From Proteles cristata cristata (taxonomy: Eukaryota; Chordata; Mammalia; Carnivora; Hyaenidae), in assembly GCA_017311185.1 (NCBI GenBank), contig JAESUZ010004911.1, forward strand, positions 248,001 to 312,000: 64,000 bases of DNA, read 5' to 3'. The notes beneath the pieces were generated by a model. It was not told the origin of the DNA, searched no databases, and saw only the letters and a program-made list of their open reading frames with translations. This document shows positions 1 through 11,424 of this stretch, in pieces (position 1 is the stretch's first letter; each line of letters opens with the position of its first letter). A program made the position numbers and the translations under genes.

Positions 1-463
1 TATTAATATAAAGTTCTAATTCCTAATCATTCTGCCTCAGCTACTTTGAAATTTCCCTTAGTGCAATTGATGGAGAAAGGGTTTACTAAAAAGATTAGTG
101 TTGTGCACCTATAAAAAAAAGTACATCATAAAAATTGGAACATTTATTTTCGTATATAATCAATGCTAATTATAATTAGTGCTAATTTGAAGTGTGCTTC
201 AACTGTTCACAAAGCAGACCCAATGGACTTTAAATTGGCAATGTCCATAATAAATTGAAGGTAACAAAGTGGTTTTTATTTAAATATGTTTCACAGTAAA
301 TGATATTTCCTTAATTTGAATTTATTTCTAACTAAAAGACATGACTAGGATATTTACCATGTTTCCAAAATTATTTACTTTTCAGATGCATGAAAAACAC
401 TGTCAATCTCAGATAGTTGCTTTACTATGGAATGTCTCAGCAAGTGATATGGTGGTTAGTATT
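1..463. other. AT-rich unique sequence, no gene seen
   Basis: AT-rich sequence with no long open frame, no tRNA-derived head, no A-rich tail and no repeat I recognise. Confidence 0.6.
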
Positions 464-477
464 TTTCTCTCCCTTCT

Positions 478-503
478 CCCTCTCTCTCTCTCTCTCTCTC
501 TCT
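478..503. repeat. (CT)n microsatellite
   Basis: A pure CT dinucleotide run, preceded by an imperfect pyrimidine stretch from about 464. It is not part of a recognisable SINE: no A-rich tail or SINE body lies next to it. Confidence 0.95.
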
Positions 504-1082
504 ATTTAGAGTCTTAAGTGTACTAAATGTATCTAATCTAAGAGTAGGAGAGAGAGGTGGAGTTACTACTATCCCTAAGTGACTTCCCATCTCCATTAGT
601 TAAATGCTTAACAATACATTGTTGGCAGGATTTTCCAGTCTCTTACAAGGAAGAAAAACAAATTTTATAATAAACAATTATGATGTTTGATTCAGTGGGA
701 AATGCTAGCCTGCTGAGGGATTTCCAGTTCTATCATCTCCCAGTAGTGGGAGGAAAAAATAGGTTTTGTACCACAGAGCCCACCACCCATATTTCTATAC
801 ATTCTTCCTTTCCCTTTGACTTTCCTGATGAATTACCAACTTCCCACCTGGCGTGTTCTTGCTCTTCTGGACCAAGATGAGGGTGTAGTGGTGACTGTTG
901 TTTCTGCTACCGATATTCATATAATTGATGAGAATTTCAGGGTCAGACATGGTGTATTTGTGATTTCACAAAGCATGGTTCCACTAGCCTAGATTTCCTC
1001 TCATTCCAGTCATGAAATAGGTTTTTTAAAAGAATTTTTTCATGTTTCTGTATTTCATCACTACTGCTATTATTGCTACTCC
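504..1082. other. Unique sequence, no gene seen
   Basis: The only open frame is about 66 codons with no domain. No repeat consensus is recognised. Treated as single-copy intergenic or intronic DNA. Confidence 0.55.
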
Positions 1083-1300
1083 TGCTACCATTTATAGAGT
1101 ATTTATTTCATGCCAGAGACATGCCATAAACTCTCCATATTCGATCTCATTTAATTCCCACGCCCCTTGGCAATAGGTGTTGTTATGATTGATTCTCATG
1201 TGACACATGAGGATTCTGAAACCCAGAGAGGATCAACAATTTGCCTGATTTGTTACGCAGCTGGGAAGAGAGGCAGCAGAGGCTCCAAGCCAAGTTTGTC
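1083..1300 (+). mobile_element. MIR SINE remnant
   Basis: The order of blocks matches the ancient mammalian MIR consensus in forward orientation: 'catgccagagacatgc', 'atctcatttaattccca', then 'gaaacccagagagg' followed by a degenerate 'ttgcctgatttgttacgcagctgg'. It is strongly diverged, as expected for MIR, and its edges are approximate. Confidence 0.75.
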
Positions 1301-2802
1301 TCCCGGTGGAGCCTGTACTTGTGAGCTCTATGCTGAAGGCCCCATCGCTCTATAATCTGCCTCCTTTTGCCTTGGCATTTGGAATTAGGGCACTTTACAT
1401 AGTTTTCCCTCCTTTTATTTCAAGGCCCAAGTTCAGTTACTATCTTTCTTTTTGACCCTTAAAGAAAATAGCCATTAATTATTCATTTAATACACATGTA
1501 CTTACCATGGGCAGCGTAAGGAGTGCTTACTGTGTTAGGAAGTGGAGCTATGAAGATTTGTTTCTGTTAAGGTCTGCAAACATTTGAGGTAGCTGATAAA
1601 ATATATAGAATAAGAAAAGAATAAGAATAAGTCTCAGCAATCAGCCAGATAAAATAACTTCTCTCAAGGGGGCTGTCTGGAAGAGCCCCGTGTGACAGTC
1701 ATGCATTCATGTCCTTTATTTGTCTACCTGCTCTGTTGCGCAGGACCTAATGAATACTCCTGGGGCATCTTGCATCTCAGACTTCCCTAGAGGACTCTGC
1801 CCTCATGCTGAGCCCTGGATCCGGGCCATCCTGATTCATGACCGCAATGAGCAGCATCTCCTCAAGATTTCATAGTGTGCAGAATATTTTCACATGGGTT
1901 GTCTTGTTTGTTCCCTACAGCCCTGAGAAGTAGTGGTCATGTGGAAACTGAGTCATATAGAACAGCTTGCCCACATTCTGTGAAGCTCTTCCAAACCTCA
2001 CCGCTTCCTTGAATTGTCTGCGGGACTTCATCCCTCCCTGACGCAGGGTTCTTCCTGTTTCAGTTCTTGTTGCAAAGGCTGTTGATGACACCACCATTCC
2101 CCTTCACATCTCGGCATTTCTGTTTCGTGGCAGACCCGCCAGAAACCTACCACAGTGGTCTTTTGTGCCCTGTTACAATTTCTTTCATATCGTTGAACAG
2201 CAGCTAGAACAGCAACTTAAATCTGTCTTGTCATTTCTCACACTCCATAAATCCTACAGTGTAAGTTATTAATGACATAACTATAAGCATTGAAAGCCCC
2301 AAATACCTCACTAGCAATACCATTTCCTCGTTTATAGTATTCAGGTGATGGTGGACTTTGTAGAGCCTGAGGAAAACGCGGAAGGTGTGTTCTCCGTCAT
2401 CTCAGATAGTTGGATACATTCGTTGTGTAAATATTCCTGGAACAGAGGAACTGTGTTATCTGTGCCGCACAGAGGTGAAAACAAAAGTCTACCATAAGGT
2501 CTGTCTGCATTTCAGCCGAATGGGAAGTCATGGTCCTACAAGTTGTCACAAGTGCATGGCTGATTGTAACCTCTTCTTGAGAAATTTAAGCTGGCACAGG
2601 AAATCTGAGAGATGACTAAAGAGTGTGTCAGGGAGCAGAATTTTCTGAAATGTCTTTTAAACAAAAAGTGACAGATAGGCAGCATTTCCCTATGGATGTT
2701 AGAAAACATTCTAAGTGAAACAGGATCCTCAACAAATTTGTTTGACAAAAAGGGCATTTTAGGTTCCTTTGAGTTTTGTTAACATTTACTCTTTTAAGTA
2801 GA
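1301..2802. other. Mostly unique sequence with faint old-repeat traces
   Basis: Around 1880-1960 there is weak MIR-like wording ('ttttcacatgggttgtcttg', 'ggaaactgagtcat') and around 1490-1570 a trace of a widespread ancient mammalian repeat. Neither is strong enough to call separately. Open frames of 60-76 codons overlap on both strands and show no domain. Confidence 0.45.
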
Positions 2803-2987
2803 GTTGCCATATTTAGCAAATAAAATGTACAGGACACCCAGTTAAATTTTAATTTCAGATAAACAATGAAAAAATGTGTATAAGTCTATTCCATGCAATG
2901 TTTGAGATGTACTTACACTAAAAACTTATGTGTTATTTTTCTGAAATCTGTCTATTGCTGAGCATTCTGTATTTTATCTGGAAATCC
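2803..2987. mobile_element. Palindromic ancient repeat, likely non-autonomous DNA transposon
   Basis: The left part reads 'acaggacacccagttaa' then 'aatttcagataaacaa'. The right part returns through 'ttttctgaaatctg' and 'gagcattctgtattttatc', which is the imperfect reverse complement of the left. Such near-perfect palindromes with short inverted ends are typical of old non-autonomous DNA elements. I recognise the wording as a dispersed mammalian repeat but cannot name the family with confidence. Confidence 0.6.
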
Positions 2988-3107
2988 CATTTTTAAGAAA
3001 GCTGATTGATCCACAGGTCAGTTAAGAGTGTTAATTTTTAAATGTAAATGATGTGTATGAAAACCAGTTGGCCTAACCGTAGCTCTTCTGATAGAAACTC
3101 AATTTTA

Positions 3108-3387
3108 GGGGCACCTGGGTGGCTTAGTTGGTTAAGCATCTGACTCTTGGTTTTGTCTCACGTCATGATCTCACACTTCATGGGTTTAAGCCCTGCATTG
3201 GGCTCTATGTTGACAGCGTGGAGCCTGCTTGGGATTCTCTGTCTCTCTCCCCCTTTCCTGCTCATTCTCTCTCTCTCTCTTTCTCTCTCTGCCCCTCCTT
3301 CCCTCCCTCCCTCTCTTCCCTGCTCATTCATTCTCTATCTCTCTCTCTCAAAATAAGTAAAAAAAAATCCGTATTTTTTAAAAAAGG
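3108..3387 (+). mobile_element. SINEC (felid tRNA-derived SINE)
   Basis: Begins 'ggggcacctgggtggctta' and carries the B-box-like 'gggtttaagccctgc' and 'gggctctatgttgacagcgtg', followed by an expanded CT-rich region and an A-rich tail. Flanks 3095-3107 and 3388-3400 match at 11 of 13 bases and are taken as the target-site duplication. The mutated B box and imperfect duplication suggest an older copy. Confidence 0.95.
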
Positions 3388-3466
3388 AGACACAATTTTA
3401 ATTAGCTAAAAACGCCGAGGAGTTTAAAAACTGATCTATCTGAAGTCAGTGCAACTAAATTAGATT

Positions 3467-3500
3467 CAAAAAGGAGGTAAGATTAAAAAAGGAGGTAAGG
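3467..3500 (+). repeat. Short tandem duplication
   Basis: 'aaaaaggaggtaag' occurs twice in a row with a period of about 17 bases. Confidence 0.8.
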
Positions 3501-3533
3501 AATCCTAGAAATAGGAAAGTAGGATTTGTAGTT

Positions 3534-3783
3534 AATATGCAGTCAATATCGGGGCGCCTGGGTGGCTTAGTCTGTTGAGCGTCCGACTTTCAGTTAGGTC
3601 ATGATCTCGCGGTTCGTGGGTTCGAGCCCCGCATCGGGCTCTGTGCTGACTGCCCACTCAGAGTCTGGAGCCTGTTTCAATCTGTGTCTCCCTCTCTCTC
3701 TGACCCTCCCCTGCTCATGCTGTCTCTCTCTTTCTCCCCTAGAAATAAATAAAACATTTTTTAAAAAATATGCAGTCAATATC
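3534..3783 (+). mobile_element. Young SINEC with perfect 17-bp target-site duplication
   Basis: The SINE body is 3551-3766. It starts 'ggggcgcctgggtggctta', has an intact pol III B box 'gggttcgagcccc' near 3618-3630, then 'gcatcgggctctgtgctgac', a CT-rich stretch and an 'aaataaataaaaca' tail. The 17-base sequence aatatgcagtcaatatc is found directly before (3534-3550) and directly after (3767-3783), without mismatch. Low divergence and a perfect duplication mark a recent insertion. Confidence 0.97.
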
Positions 3784-3884
3784 TGTTGTCCTTCACCTCC
3801 ATTTCCCTGCTGCTCCTAATTCTGCCCCCTGGAGGCTACAGAAAATAATGAGGATGGTATTACTCTTGATCTCCAGCCCCTGTT

Positions 3885-4050
3885 GAGATCACTTATGTGC
3901 CAGGCACTCATACATGCACTTACAATGTTTGTTTTAGTTTATCTTCACAACAGACTTTTGAGAAATGTACATTTATGACTTTTGTTTGTTATCAGTTAGG
4001 AAACTAAAGCACAGAGAAGCTAATTAGTTTAACCAAGGACACATCTCTTG
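3885..4050 (+). mobile_element. MIR SINE remnant
   Basis: Forward MIR landmarks: 'tatgtgccaggcactcata', 'tatcttcacaacagactttt', 'ggaaactaaagcacagagaag' (in part) and 'accaaggacacatc'. Diverged with small gaps. Confidence 0.8.
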
Positions 4051-4059
4051 GTCAACTCT

Positions 4060-5042
4060 TAAAGTATTTTCTCTTTTATAGTCTTAAAGTTTCTACTGAA
4101 GTTTTTTTTTTTTATTTCTTGTACGACAAAGTGTCTCAGCTCCTTTCTATCCTTATTCAACTCTGGGCTAGCTATAGTTTTTCAGTGTCCTTGAATGTAT
4201 TATGGTCCAGATTTAAAAGTACATTTTATGTGTAATATAATTTATAAGCAGGGTACACTAGGATTTTTAATGGCCTTTTTACTGGATGCTGTGCTCAAGG
4301 ATTATATGAATTTTTATTTTATGGTATTATTTGGTGGTAAACGTACTTTTTGGGGTGGTAAACGTATTTTTGACAGGTTGAGCTTTTCTTCAGGAAAAAC
4401 TTCTAGGTTCTTTACATAAAATGTAAGAAAATCAAGTCTTCTTCAGTTTCTATGCATTTTTTTAAACAAATGCCTAAGAATTCACTTGGATTTGTTTAAT
4501 TTTTAGAAATTATTTCATTTTACCTCATTCTTCCTGCCTGCTCTCTTGTCATATAATAAAACATAATGATAGTAATGATACATGTTTAGAACAGAGATCC
4601 AAGCTCTGCAGGAAAGTGCATGTATGTGTATTTCCTGTGTGTGTCCTTACTTGGACATTTCTAGTCTCTGCCTGTCTTTTCAATGGAAAAGTGGACATAC
4701 AATAGGGCCATATCAGTGTGTTATGTACTATTTGACCATCTTGTCCTAGGAAAGAAGGTTGGACCCATGTTATAGCATTTTTCTTTGTTATAACCTGATG
4801 GACTCTTAAATCACCTTCCTTTGATAATCCACAATGATCCTGCCTTGTTAGATATATTATCTCTAAATCTCTATGTCATTCTCTACCCTGCTTTTACTTG
4901 TTAAGCTTCTCCCAAAATAGGAAGACTGTTATTCCTAATAGTGTGCTTTAATAACAAAGATAGCTACAAATTAATAAGAGGAAGAAGTATTTACCTGGGG
5001 AATTGCAGGCCGTTACTATTTCATCTAAGAAAATATGAAGCT
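4060..5042. other. Unique AT-rich sequence with one small duplication
   Basis: No recognised repeat except a two-copy tandem of 'ggtggtaaacgta' (4333-4346 and 4354-4367, period 21). Short hydrophobic open frames only. No splice-bounded coding signal was noticed. Confidence 0.5.
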
Positions 5043-5161
5043 TTTGGGTTCAAGCTCTCTTCTTTCAGGGCAGAGCCCACTTCCTCTGTCTCCCTCTATC
5101 TCTGCACCTTCTCTGGTTGCTCGTTCTCTCTCTCTCAAAAAAAAATAAACATTAAAAAAAT
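5043..5161 (+). mobile_element. 5'-truncated SINEC
   Basis: Starts inside the SINE at 'gggttcaagct', skips to 'cagagcccacttcctctgtc', then has the CT-rich part and 'caaaaaaaaataaacatt' tail. The tRNA-like A box is missing. Flanks 5027-5042 and 5162-5177 are similar (about 13 of 16), a possible worn target duplication. Confidence 0.75.
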
Positions 5162-5177
5162 AAGGAAATATACAGCT

Positions 5178-6448
5178 ATAATGGTATTAGATAAGCTGGG
5201 GACAGAATGTGAGACAAAAGGCACTCTGTTTTGTTTTAAGGAAAGTTCAAATTTAGATAGACCAAGTGAGAAAGAATCTTCTACCATCTCTTAAAACTAG
5301 AGGAGAAATAAAATTATCTTCATGTACGCGCTAGCCCTAAAATTTCAAGAATGAAATACATTTATGTATTGTGAGTTGATCATCTTTCAGTATACCATTA
5401 GTAGAGAACAACTTTCTGTATTTGTCAACATTATCAATAATCAGTATAATATCTGTGCAGATATGTTCAATAATATAATAGTCATCATTTCACCCACTTT
5501 GGCGTATGCTTTTAGAGAATAACTACCACAAAGTGATTCACGTTTATTCTGACTCTGTTTGACATTTTTTAGATGCCTTTAATCATTAGGCTTACTGATG
5601 ATAGTTCTTATTTCCCAAAGGTATTACAATGAATGAGACTTGATAAGAATTTGAGAGCATTATGGAGAAAATTATAAGTATTAGTCAGTGCTTGCCAGTA
5701 TCAACATTCAGCCTAAAATGCTGCTGTCATACTGTAGACAAGTAGCTGGAAGGATAAAAAATACACACACATATAAAGAAATTGTAGGTGGTCCTTGAAG
5801 GCAGTCTGTTACCCACCATGGTTTAAAACATGATACTATAATACATGGTACCACAGTTTATTATGGAACACACATAAATTATTTGTTAATGGAAGATTTT
5901 TTCTAAATACTCCATCGCCCTTCGGCACAAAGTGGAAATGATTCATAATTCTGTTTTACAAACGACATATATCTTTAAAGGACGTGTTGGTTTGTGTAGA
6001 TATTTAAAATATTTTTATTGTATGGTATCAGAAGTATAATAAGAGAAAACAGTTCTAATTATGTTTCGTTTTATACGATTTGCTTTTTCCATCACGTAGA
6101 TGTGAATACTATTCCAGTTTTGTTCTTAATGTTCTGAATGATCCGAAATGTGTTGCATTTTTTTGCTGGTAAGATATTTAGCAACCTCTGTACCATTTTT
6201 ACTTTTTGCGTGACTTAATTGACCATTTAATTATCTGTTTTGAGGATGGAGGGAAGATTAATCCCCAGAGTTACTTTAATCAGAAGAGCATATTTATTGC
6301 TTTTGGGTTTTGAACTTCTGACTACTGATCGACATTAATCTTATTTTTGGGGTATTGGTTGGCATTCAGTGGCTCTTTGCCTGTCCCATTCACCTGTCTC
6401 TCCCTTTTTTTCATTTTGGCTTCACAGTGAATAAAAGCCAACATGTCT
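5178..6448. other. Unique AT-rich sequence
   Basis: No recognised repeat and no open frame with coding character. Contains short TA- and CA-rich patches (for example near 5762-5775) below microsatellite length. Confidence 0.5.
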
Positions 6449-6682
6449 GGACACCTGGGTGGCTCAGTCAGTTGGGTGTCTGACTCTTGATTTCTGCTCA
6501 GTCAGGGATCTCACCACTGTGAGACTGCGCCCTGTGTTGGGCTCAGCGTGGAGTGTGGAGCCTGCTTGGGATTCTCTCTTTTTCCTTCTCACTCACCCCC
6601 TCCCGTGCTCATTCTCTCTCTCTCCCCTGCCTCTTTCAAAATAAATAAATAAACTTAAAAACTTTTTTTAAAAAATAAAAAC
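6449..6682 (+). mobile_element. SINEC, diverged
   Basis: Head 'gacacctgggtggctcagtc', a degraded B box around 'gagactgcgccctg', then 'gtggagcctgcttgggattc', a CT-rich region and an 'aaataaataaataaact' tail. No clear target duplication, consistent with an older insertion. Confidence 0.92.
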
Positions 6683-7568
6683 ATGCCTAACTACTTTTCT
6701 TAAAATATACACCTTGACATTTGTGTTTAACAGATCCCTTGGAGAAAAGAATCTCTAAATGAGACTATCTTTGTTTTATGCAGTGGAAATAATACTTGTG
6801 TTTGTCAACCTTTAAGAAATAGTACATTTAGGTATAATTAAATATAGTGTTTTTCCTAACAAATAAAACTGTGTGTAATGTTTAGCTTTTACCTATATTC
6901 TTAGACAGAAAAATGAGACATATGACCAAATGAGCAGTTAGTTCTGAACTTTAATTTTAAATAAAAAATGAATTTAAAAAATCATATTTTGTTTTATAAA
7001 ACTCTGAATACACTTTACCTAGAATTTAGGGCTATTTGTAACCATAGAGGAATAATAATCAAACTCCCCAATAAGCTGAGTGTTTGGGGAAATGTGAATT
7101 AAACCAGCCACCTGGAGAATATCCAAATATTGCAAAACATACTTTGAAAATATCAAGCGGGCCTTAGGGTGGAATTCCGTAAATAATCAAAAATGCCAGA
7201 TGTCTTTGATCATCAAATAATTTGTGGAAGTGTGCCAAGGTGTCCTAAGCTTTCCTCATCTGTGTGGTTTTTTTTTTTTTAAATAACCTATTTAATATAA
7301 AAATGAGTTCCAAAAATTTAAACTATTTTTGCCCAATCCAGTTTGTCTTTATGAACTCTGATTTTCCAGATCCTAAATTAATGAAGAATCTGATTTCACA
7401 ATATTGAAAATATCCTCCATTCTCTTCCCTAGTTAGCTCAGATCAGCAAGTATGTATTATGTGCCTACTGTGAACAAGGTGCTCCTTACATTCCAAGGGA
7501 TGTAAAAGTACATAAATCCCCGTCTTTACCTCAAATTACCTCCTAAAAAAATAGTTTCACATAGTATG
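6683..7568. other. Unique AT-rich sequence
   Basis: Near 7440-7530 the text 'tatgtattatgtgcctactgtg...' resembles the start of a widespread ancient repeat seen better at 30545. Otherwise nothing recognised. Confidence 0.45.
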
Positions 7569-7823
7569 TGTTCTAGAGTTCTTTCTTTCTTTATTTTTTT
7601 AAATGTTTTATTTATTTCTAGGAGAGAGAGAGAGACAGCGTAAGCAGGGGGGGGTCAGAGAGAGAGGGATTCACAGACTGAAACAGGCTCCAGGCTCTGA
7701 GCTGGCAGGCAGCACAGAGCCCGACGCAGGGCTTGAACCCACGAACCGTGAGATCATGACCTAAGCGAAAGTTGGACGCTCAACCGACTAAGCCACCCAG
7801 GCGCCCCTGTTCTAGAGTTCTTT
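7569..7823 (-). mobile_element. Young SINEC, minus strand, perfect 16-bp target-site duplication
   Basis: Body 7585-7807, read on the minus strand as the full felid SINE: it ends on the plus strand in 'cgactaagccacccaggcgc' and carries the reverse-complement B box 'gggcttgaaccc'. The 16-base repeat tgttctagagttcttt flanks it exactly (7569-7584 and 7808-7823). A small duplication 'ggcaggcagcacagag' is private to this copy. Confidence 0.97.
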
Positions 7824-8144
7824 AAATGAATATCTAAAAATACTGTATTTTGAGCATATAATTCAAGAAATGTTATAGGAATTTTTACTCACTGTGACAG
7901 ATTATCGAAGAATATAGGAAAAGTGTCACCTCTGACACTTCCCTTTGACAAAGTAATTTTATGATCTAGCTTCAGAAAGAAGAGAAAGTAACAGATAATG
8001 TAAGGATATGAGTAAGTGATAATCGTATTATCCTTAAGTTAAAAAGAAAATCAAGTTAAGAAATCAGTAGTCATTGCATTTATTTGGTACTTTATTTGAA
8101 CTGGAAGAGTTTATTCCTTGTCTGCTATTCATTTCTCTAGGGAG

Positions 8145-8264
8145 CTTCCCTTCCCTTCCCTTCCCTTCCCTTCCCTTCCCTTCCCTTCCTTCCCTTCCTT
8201 CTCTTCCTCCTTCCTTCCTCCTCCTTCCTTCCTCCTTCCTTCCCTTCCTCCTTCCCTTTCCTTT
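8145..8264. repeat. (TTCCC)n pyrimidine tract
   Basis: About 120 bases with all pyrimidines on the plus strand: a near-perfect TTCCC pentamer array in the first half, decaying into TTCC/TCC units. Homopurine-homopyrimidine mirror tracts of this kind can adopt triplex structures and vary in length between individuals. Confidence 0.97.
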
Positions 8265-9295
8265 GTATTAATAAAGGCAAAGATTTGCCCCACTAATACT
8301 TACATACTCACAAGTTTCATTGTGGTTATGTGTGTATGCAGGAGGGTGGTTGAATTTATGTAGAAGTACTTTGTAATGAAAATCCTTAGTTCTGAATTAA
8401 AGTTGTCATACTATGTTTTAGAGTGCACTTAAATTCCATTGTTTGCTGCCAAATTTGGGAACTAGTTATATTCAATTTTACAGTATTTAGTGAGCTGTGT
8501 CTGCGTTTAAATTATAGAAATCTTTAGAGGAAAGACTTGTCTTAGCATTAAGCTTTCTTACTAATCTCCAAGTTTTCCCTCTATTCTTTACTTCCCTGGT
8601 AAGCTGTGTGCTGCACCACCATCAGCGCTGTTCCATCCCAAATAGGGAACTGCACGTGAGTCTCAGTAACTCTCTACCGTCTAGAAAACATTTCTTAGTA
8701 ACGGCAAAAAACCTGTCTTACAGCATGGCCTCCTTTCCCGCCCCTACAAAAATTATTTTCATGAGGAGGCTCTGCGTTTTCTGTGTGGTTGTCTGTTATA
8801 TTTTCTACCAGAATGTTCCTTTCCCCCTTTTTTCTAATGGGTGAATTCCTTCTTGTCATGTGGGGTCCTGATTCAGCTATTAGCTCGTTAGTATTCTTTC
8901 CTTGGTCCCACTGTTAGAATTTTATTCCATGATCTGCATTCCCTTATTTATTATAGCATGTTGTGGATAGTTTAGCAGCCAGAGTGTAATCAGGGACAGT
9001 CACCACAATGGTTATTCAAATGTAAAGAATTGTCAACTAGGTATAAAGGTGTTACCAAGGAAACCTGACAAGGCGAGAGAACACTAAAGTATCAGGAAGG
9101 TTGCAGCTGTAGGGGAGAGTCAGGTTATTAAAACTTAGAAACTTAGAAACTAAAGACCTGAAACAGACTGAGGAGAGGGTCCTGCTCTTGCTGAGTTCAG
9201 AACAGTGTCCCTGTGTGCCTGGGATCCAGCAGCCAGCCAGCTGGTGCTGAGATGATAATGACTTATTAACTGAACATGAGAGATAATTAAATATC
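8265..9295. other. Unique sequence, no gene seen
   Basis: Short open frames up to 78 codons without a recognised domain. No repeat landmarks found. Confidence 0.5.
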
Positions 9296-9299
9296 TTCC

Positions 9300-9370
9300 T
9301 TGTGTTGGACTAGGAGCTTTTTGATACTGGAATTGTATCTCATTTATCTGTTATTCCCAAATCCCCCAAT
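9300..9370 (+). mobile_element. L2 LINE 3'-end fragment (weak)
   Basis: 'ggactaggagctttttgata' followed by 'tgtatctcatttatctgtta' and 'cccccaatgtct' follows the L2 3'-end order (a 'ctgtgagctccttgagg'-type block, then 'catctttgtatccccagtg'). Short and diverged. Confidence 0.45.
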
Positions 9371-10565
9371 GTCTAAAAATCTAAATCTTTTCATAACTCA
9401 TTTCAGAGTAAAAGCTAATCTTTCCTGCTGATATAATATTCATACATGTTGCTGCAGAAATATTGATCCTGAATGGACATCTGTCTGGGAAGTTTAGTAA
9501 AACATGATGATTCACCCAACTTACTTTTTGAAACCTGGGAAAATACTGAATTACACAATGCATCTGGCCCCATGGTTCCAGATAAGAGATCTGGATCAGA
9601 AGGGCATATATAATGGCCTATATATTATAGATAATGTCTTGTGTCGGTGTTAGTAAGGATTCAATGAAAAGAAGTAGATTGTTGGCTGACTTACTACTGT
9701 TACATTATTTTTCAAGCTGATAATTTGGTCACAGATAGTTTTTTCACACATGAGAATTTCTAAAGAGGTAGTAAATTTATGAGCTCCTTGTAGTTCCTGA
9801 GTGCATAGAATTATTATGGTTTATTAGAGCTTTGTAAATGAAGATGGAAGCCCTTTTGTTAGAGCTGTTGAGAAAGAAAACAGAAGATATTTCAAATTTC
9901 TGGTAGCTAAATGGCCTTGTAGCAGGTTATAAGTCAGGAATTAATTTCCATATTGGTTTATAATAAAGGAAGTTGGGCTGGATGAAGGGGTATGTATTTC
10001 CTTCAAATTCTGAGAGTCAGATTCCACTAAAACTGTAAACATTTAGAAAGAAGAGTCATTTGGGGTTTCATTAGTCTAATCTTTTTAACTAAAATATTGG
10101 AAGTAAGCCTCTACATGTCCTTTGACAGGATTCAGATGGAGCGCCCCACTAGCTGTATTTCTGTCAGTATTACATCCTGCTTTCAGTGCATTTTCCTCAA
10201 GCTAGTATACTTTTAATTTTCTCTGCTATGGGCAGGGACATGCCAATATGAAGATAAGAATTTGGCAGGTAATTGTGAATAAAAATACATTCTAAGTGTA
10301 GAGAGTATTTAAGAGAATTTGAATTGCTTGAATTCCTTTGAGAAGATTGACCACTGCTTGGTGAATGTAATACTTTTATAATTTGTATTAACATTCCTAG
10401 TGAATTAGAATCATTCTGAAGTTCATTCCAGTTAAAGAAATAAAAGAAGTATGACCATTTTTTAAAATGTTTTTGCTTTTGTGAATAATAAAGATTCACA
10501 ATTTAAATCTTGGCGGATTAGTTAAATTTCAAACTATCCTTAATAATGATGCTAAGGAATTCTTA
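9371..10565. other. Unique AT-rich sequence
   Basis: No repeat or coding signal recognised. The largest open frame (100 codons, minus strand, 10197-10499) is rich in K, Y, N and S, as expected by chance in AT-rich DNA. Confidence 0.5.
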
Positions 10566-11132
10566 ATTTTTCCCTTCAGTCAACATTTATTGATTGTTTT
10601 CTGAAATATTTAAGTATGTTCTGCTGGGCAGAGGCTGCAGAAGATATAAGAGGTAGAAATTCTTGACCTGAAGTTACTTCAAACTGCTTTTGGGGAAGAA
10701 AATAAAAACGAACGAGAACTAAGTAATACTGATGAAGTAAATAATACTGGAAAAATAATAGTAGAAAAAAATTGTGTAAGAGCAATCACATTTATTGCCA
10801 GTGTCAGATATCAACAAAATTGCCAGATATTTTAGGAGGAGGGTCCCATTGTGGGCTGTGGTAAAGTCACATCATAACCAATGTTACCATTTCAAAAACA
10901 AAATGACTTTGTAGAACAAATTGTTTTTTCCTTTTGTCATATAACCCAAAGACCTGTTGGTTTGGTTGAAAGAAATTCAGAAGAAATTCATCTTCTACCC
11001 AGTGCTTTAAGTATTTGTCTGCACGAGGTAAGCATTGATAGTTACTCAAAAGAAAATCCAAAGGAGTGTGGACCATCCAGCTACATCTTCTTCCTACCTT
11101 CATAGTGTGTGTGATATATTTATTTATATATA

Positions 11133-11133
<1 letters not shown>

Positions 11134-11168
<35 letters not shown>
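11134..11168. repeat. (GT)n microsatellite
   Basis: A pure GT run of about 17 units, preceded by TA-rich sequence ('atatatttatttatatata'). Confidence 0.97.
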
Positions 11169-11170
<2 letters not shown>

Positions 11171-11382
11171 AACCTTCAGGCAATTGCCATTTTTGCTTTG
11201 CTTTTTTTCGTGTTCCCTCTTCTTTGCTTATTTGACTGTTTCTAGTAAGTAATTTCTTTCCCTGGCGAGTTTTCTGTTTCTTCCCACTCCTTTGGCTACT
11301 CTTAACCTGTACTCTGACACTAGCTCACACATGCTTCTGTCATTACACATCTACCACCAGTAATGGTGATTATTGATAGTGA

Positions 11383-11416
11383 TGGGGATGATGGTGCTGG
11401 TGGTGCTGGTGGTGAT
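11383..11416. repeat. Short GGTGCT/GGTGAT repeat
   Basis: 'gatggtgctggtggtgctgg' followed by 'tggtgatg' is a short imperfect trinucleotide-based repeat. Confidence 0.7.
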
Positions 11417-11424
11417 GTCCTCAT

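Noticed and set aside
3551..3650. tRNA gene suspected from A- and B-box-like sequences in SINE heads
   Set aside because: The boxes belong to the tRNA-derived SINE head; cloverleaf pairing is not kept and the sequence continues into the SINE body.
7620..7700. GA-rich segments as separate microsatellites in minus-strand SINEs
   Set aside because: They are the reverse complement of the SINE's own CT-rich region and are counted with the SINE.
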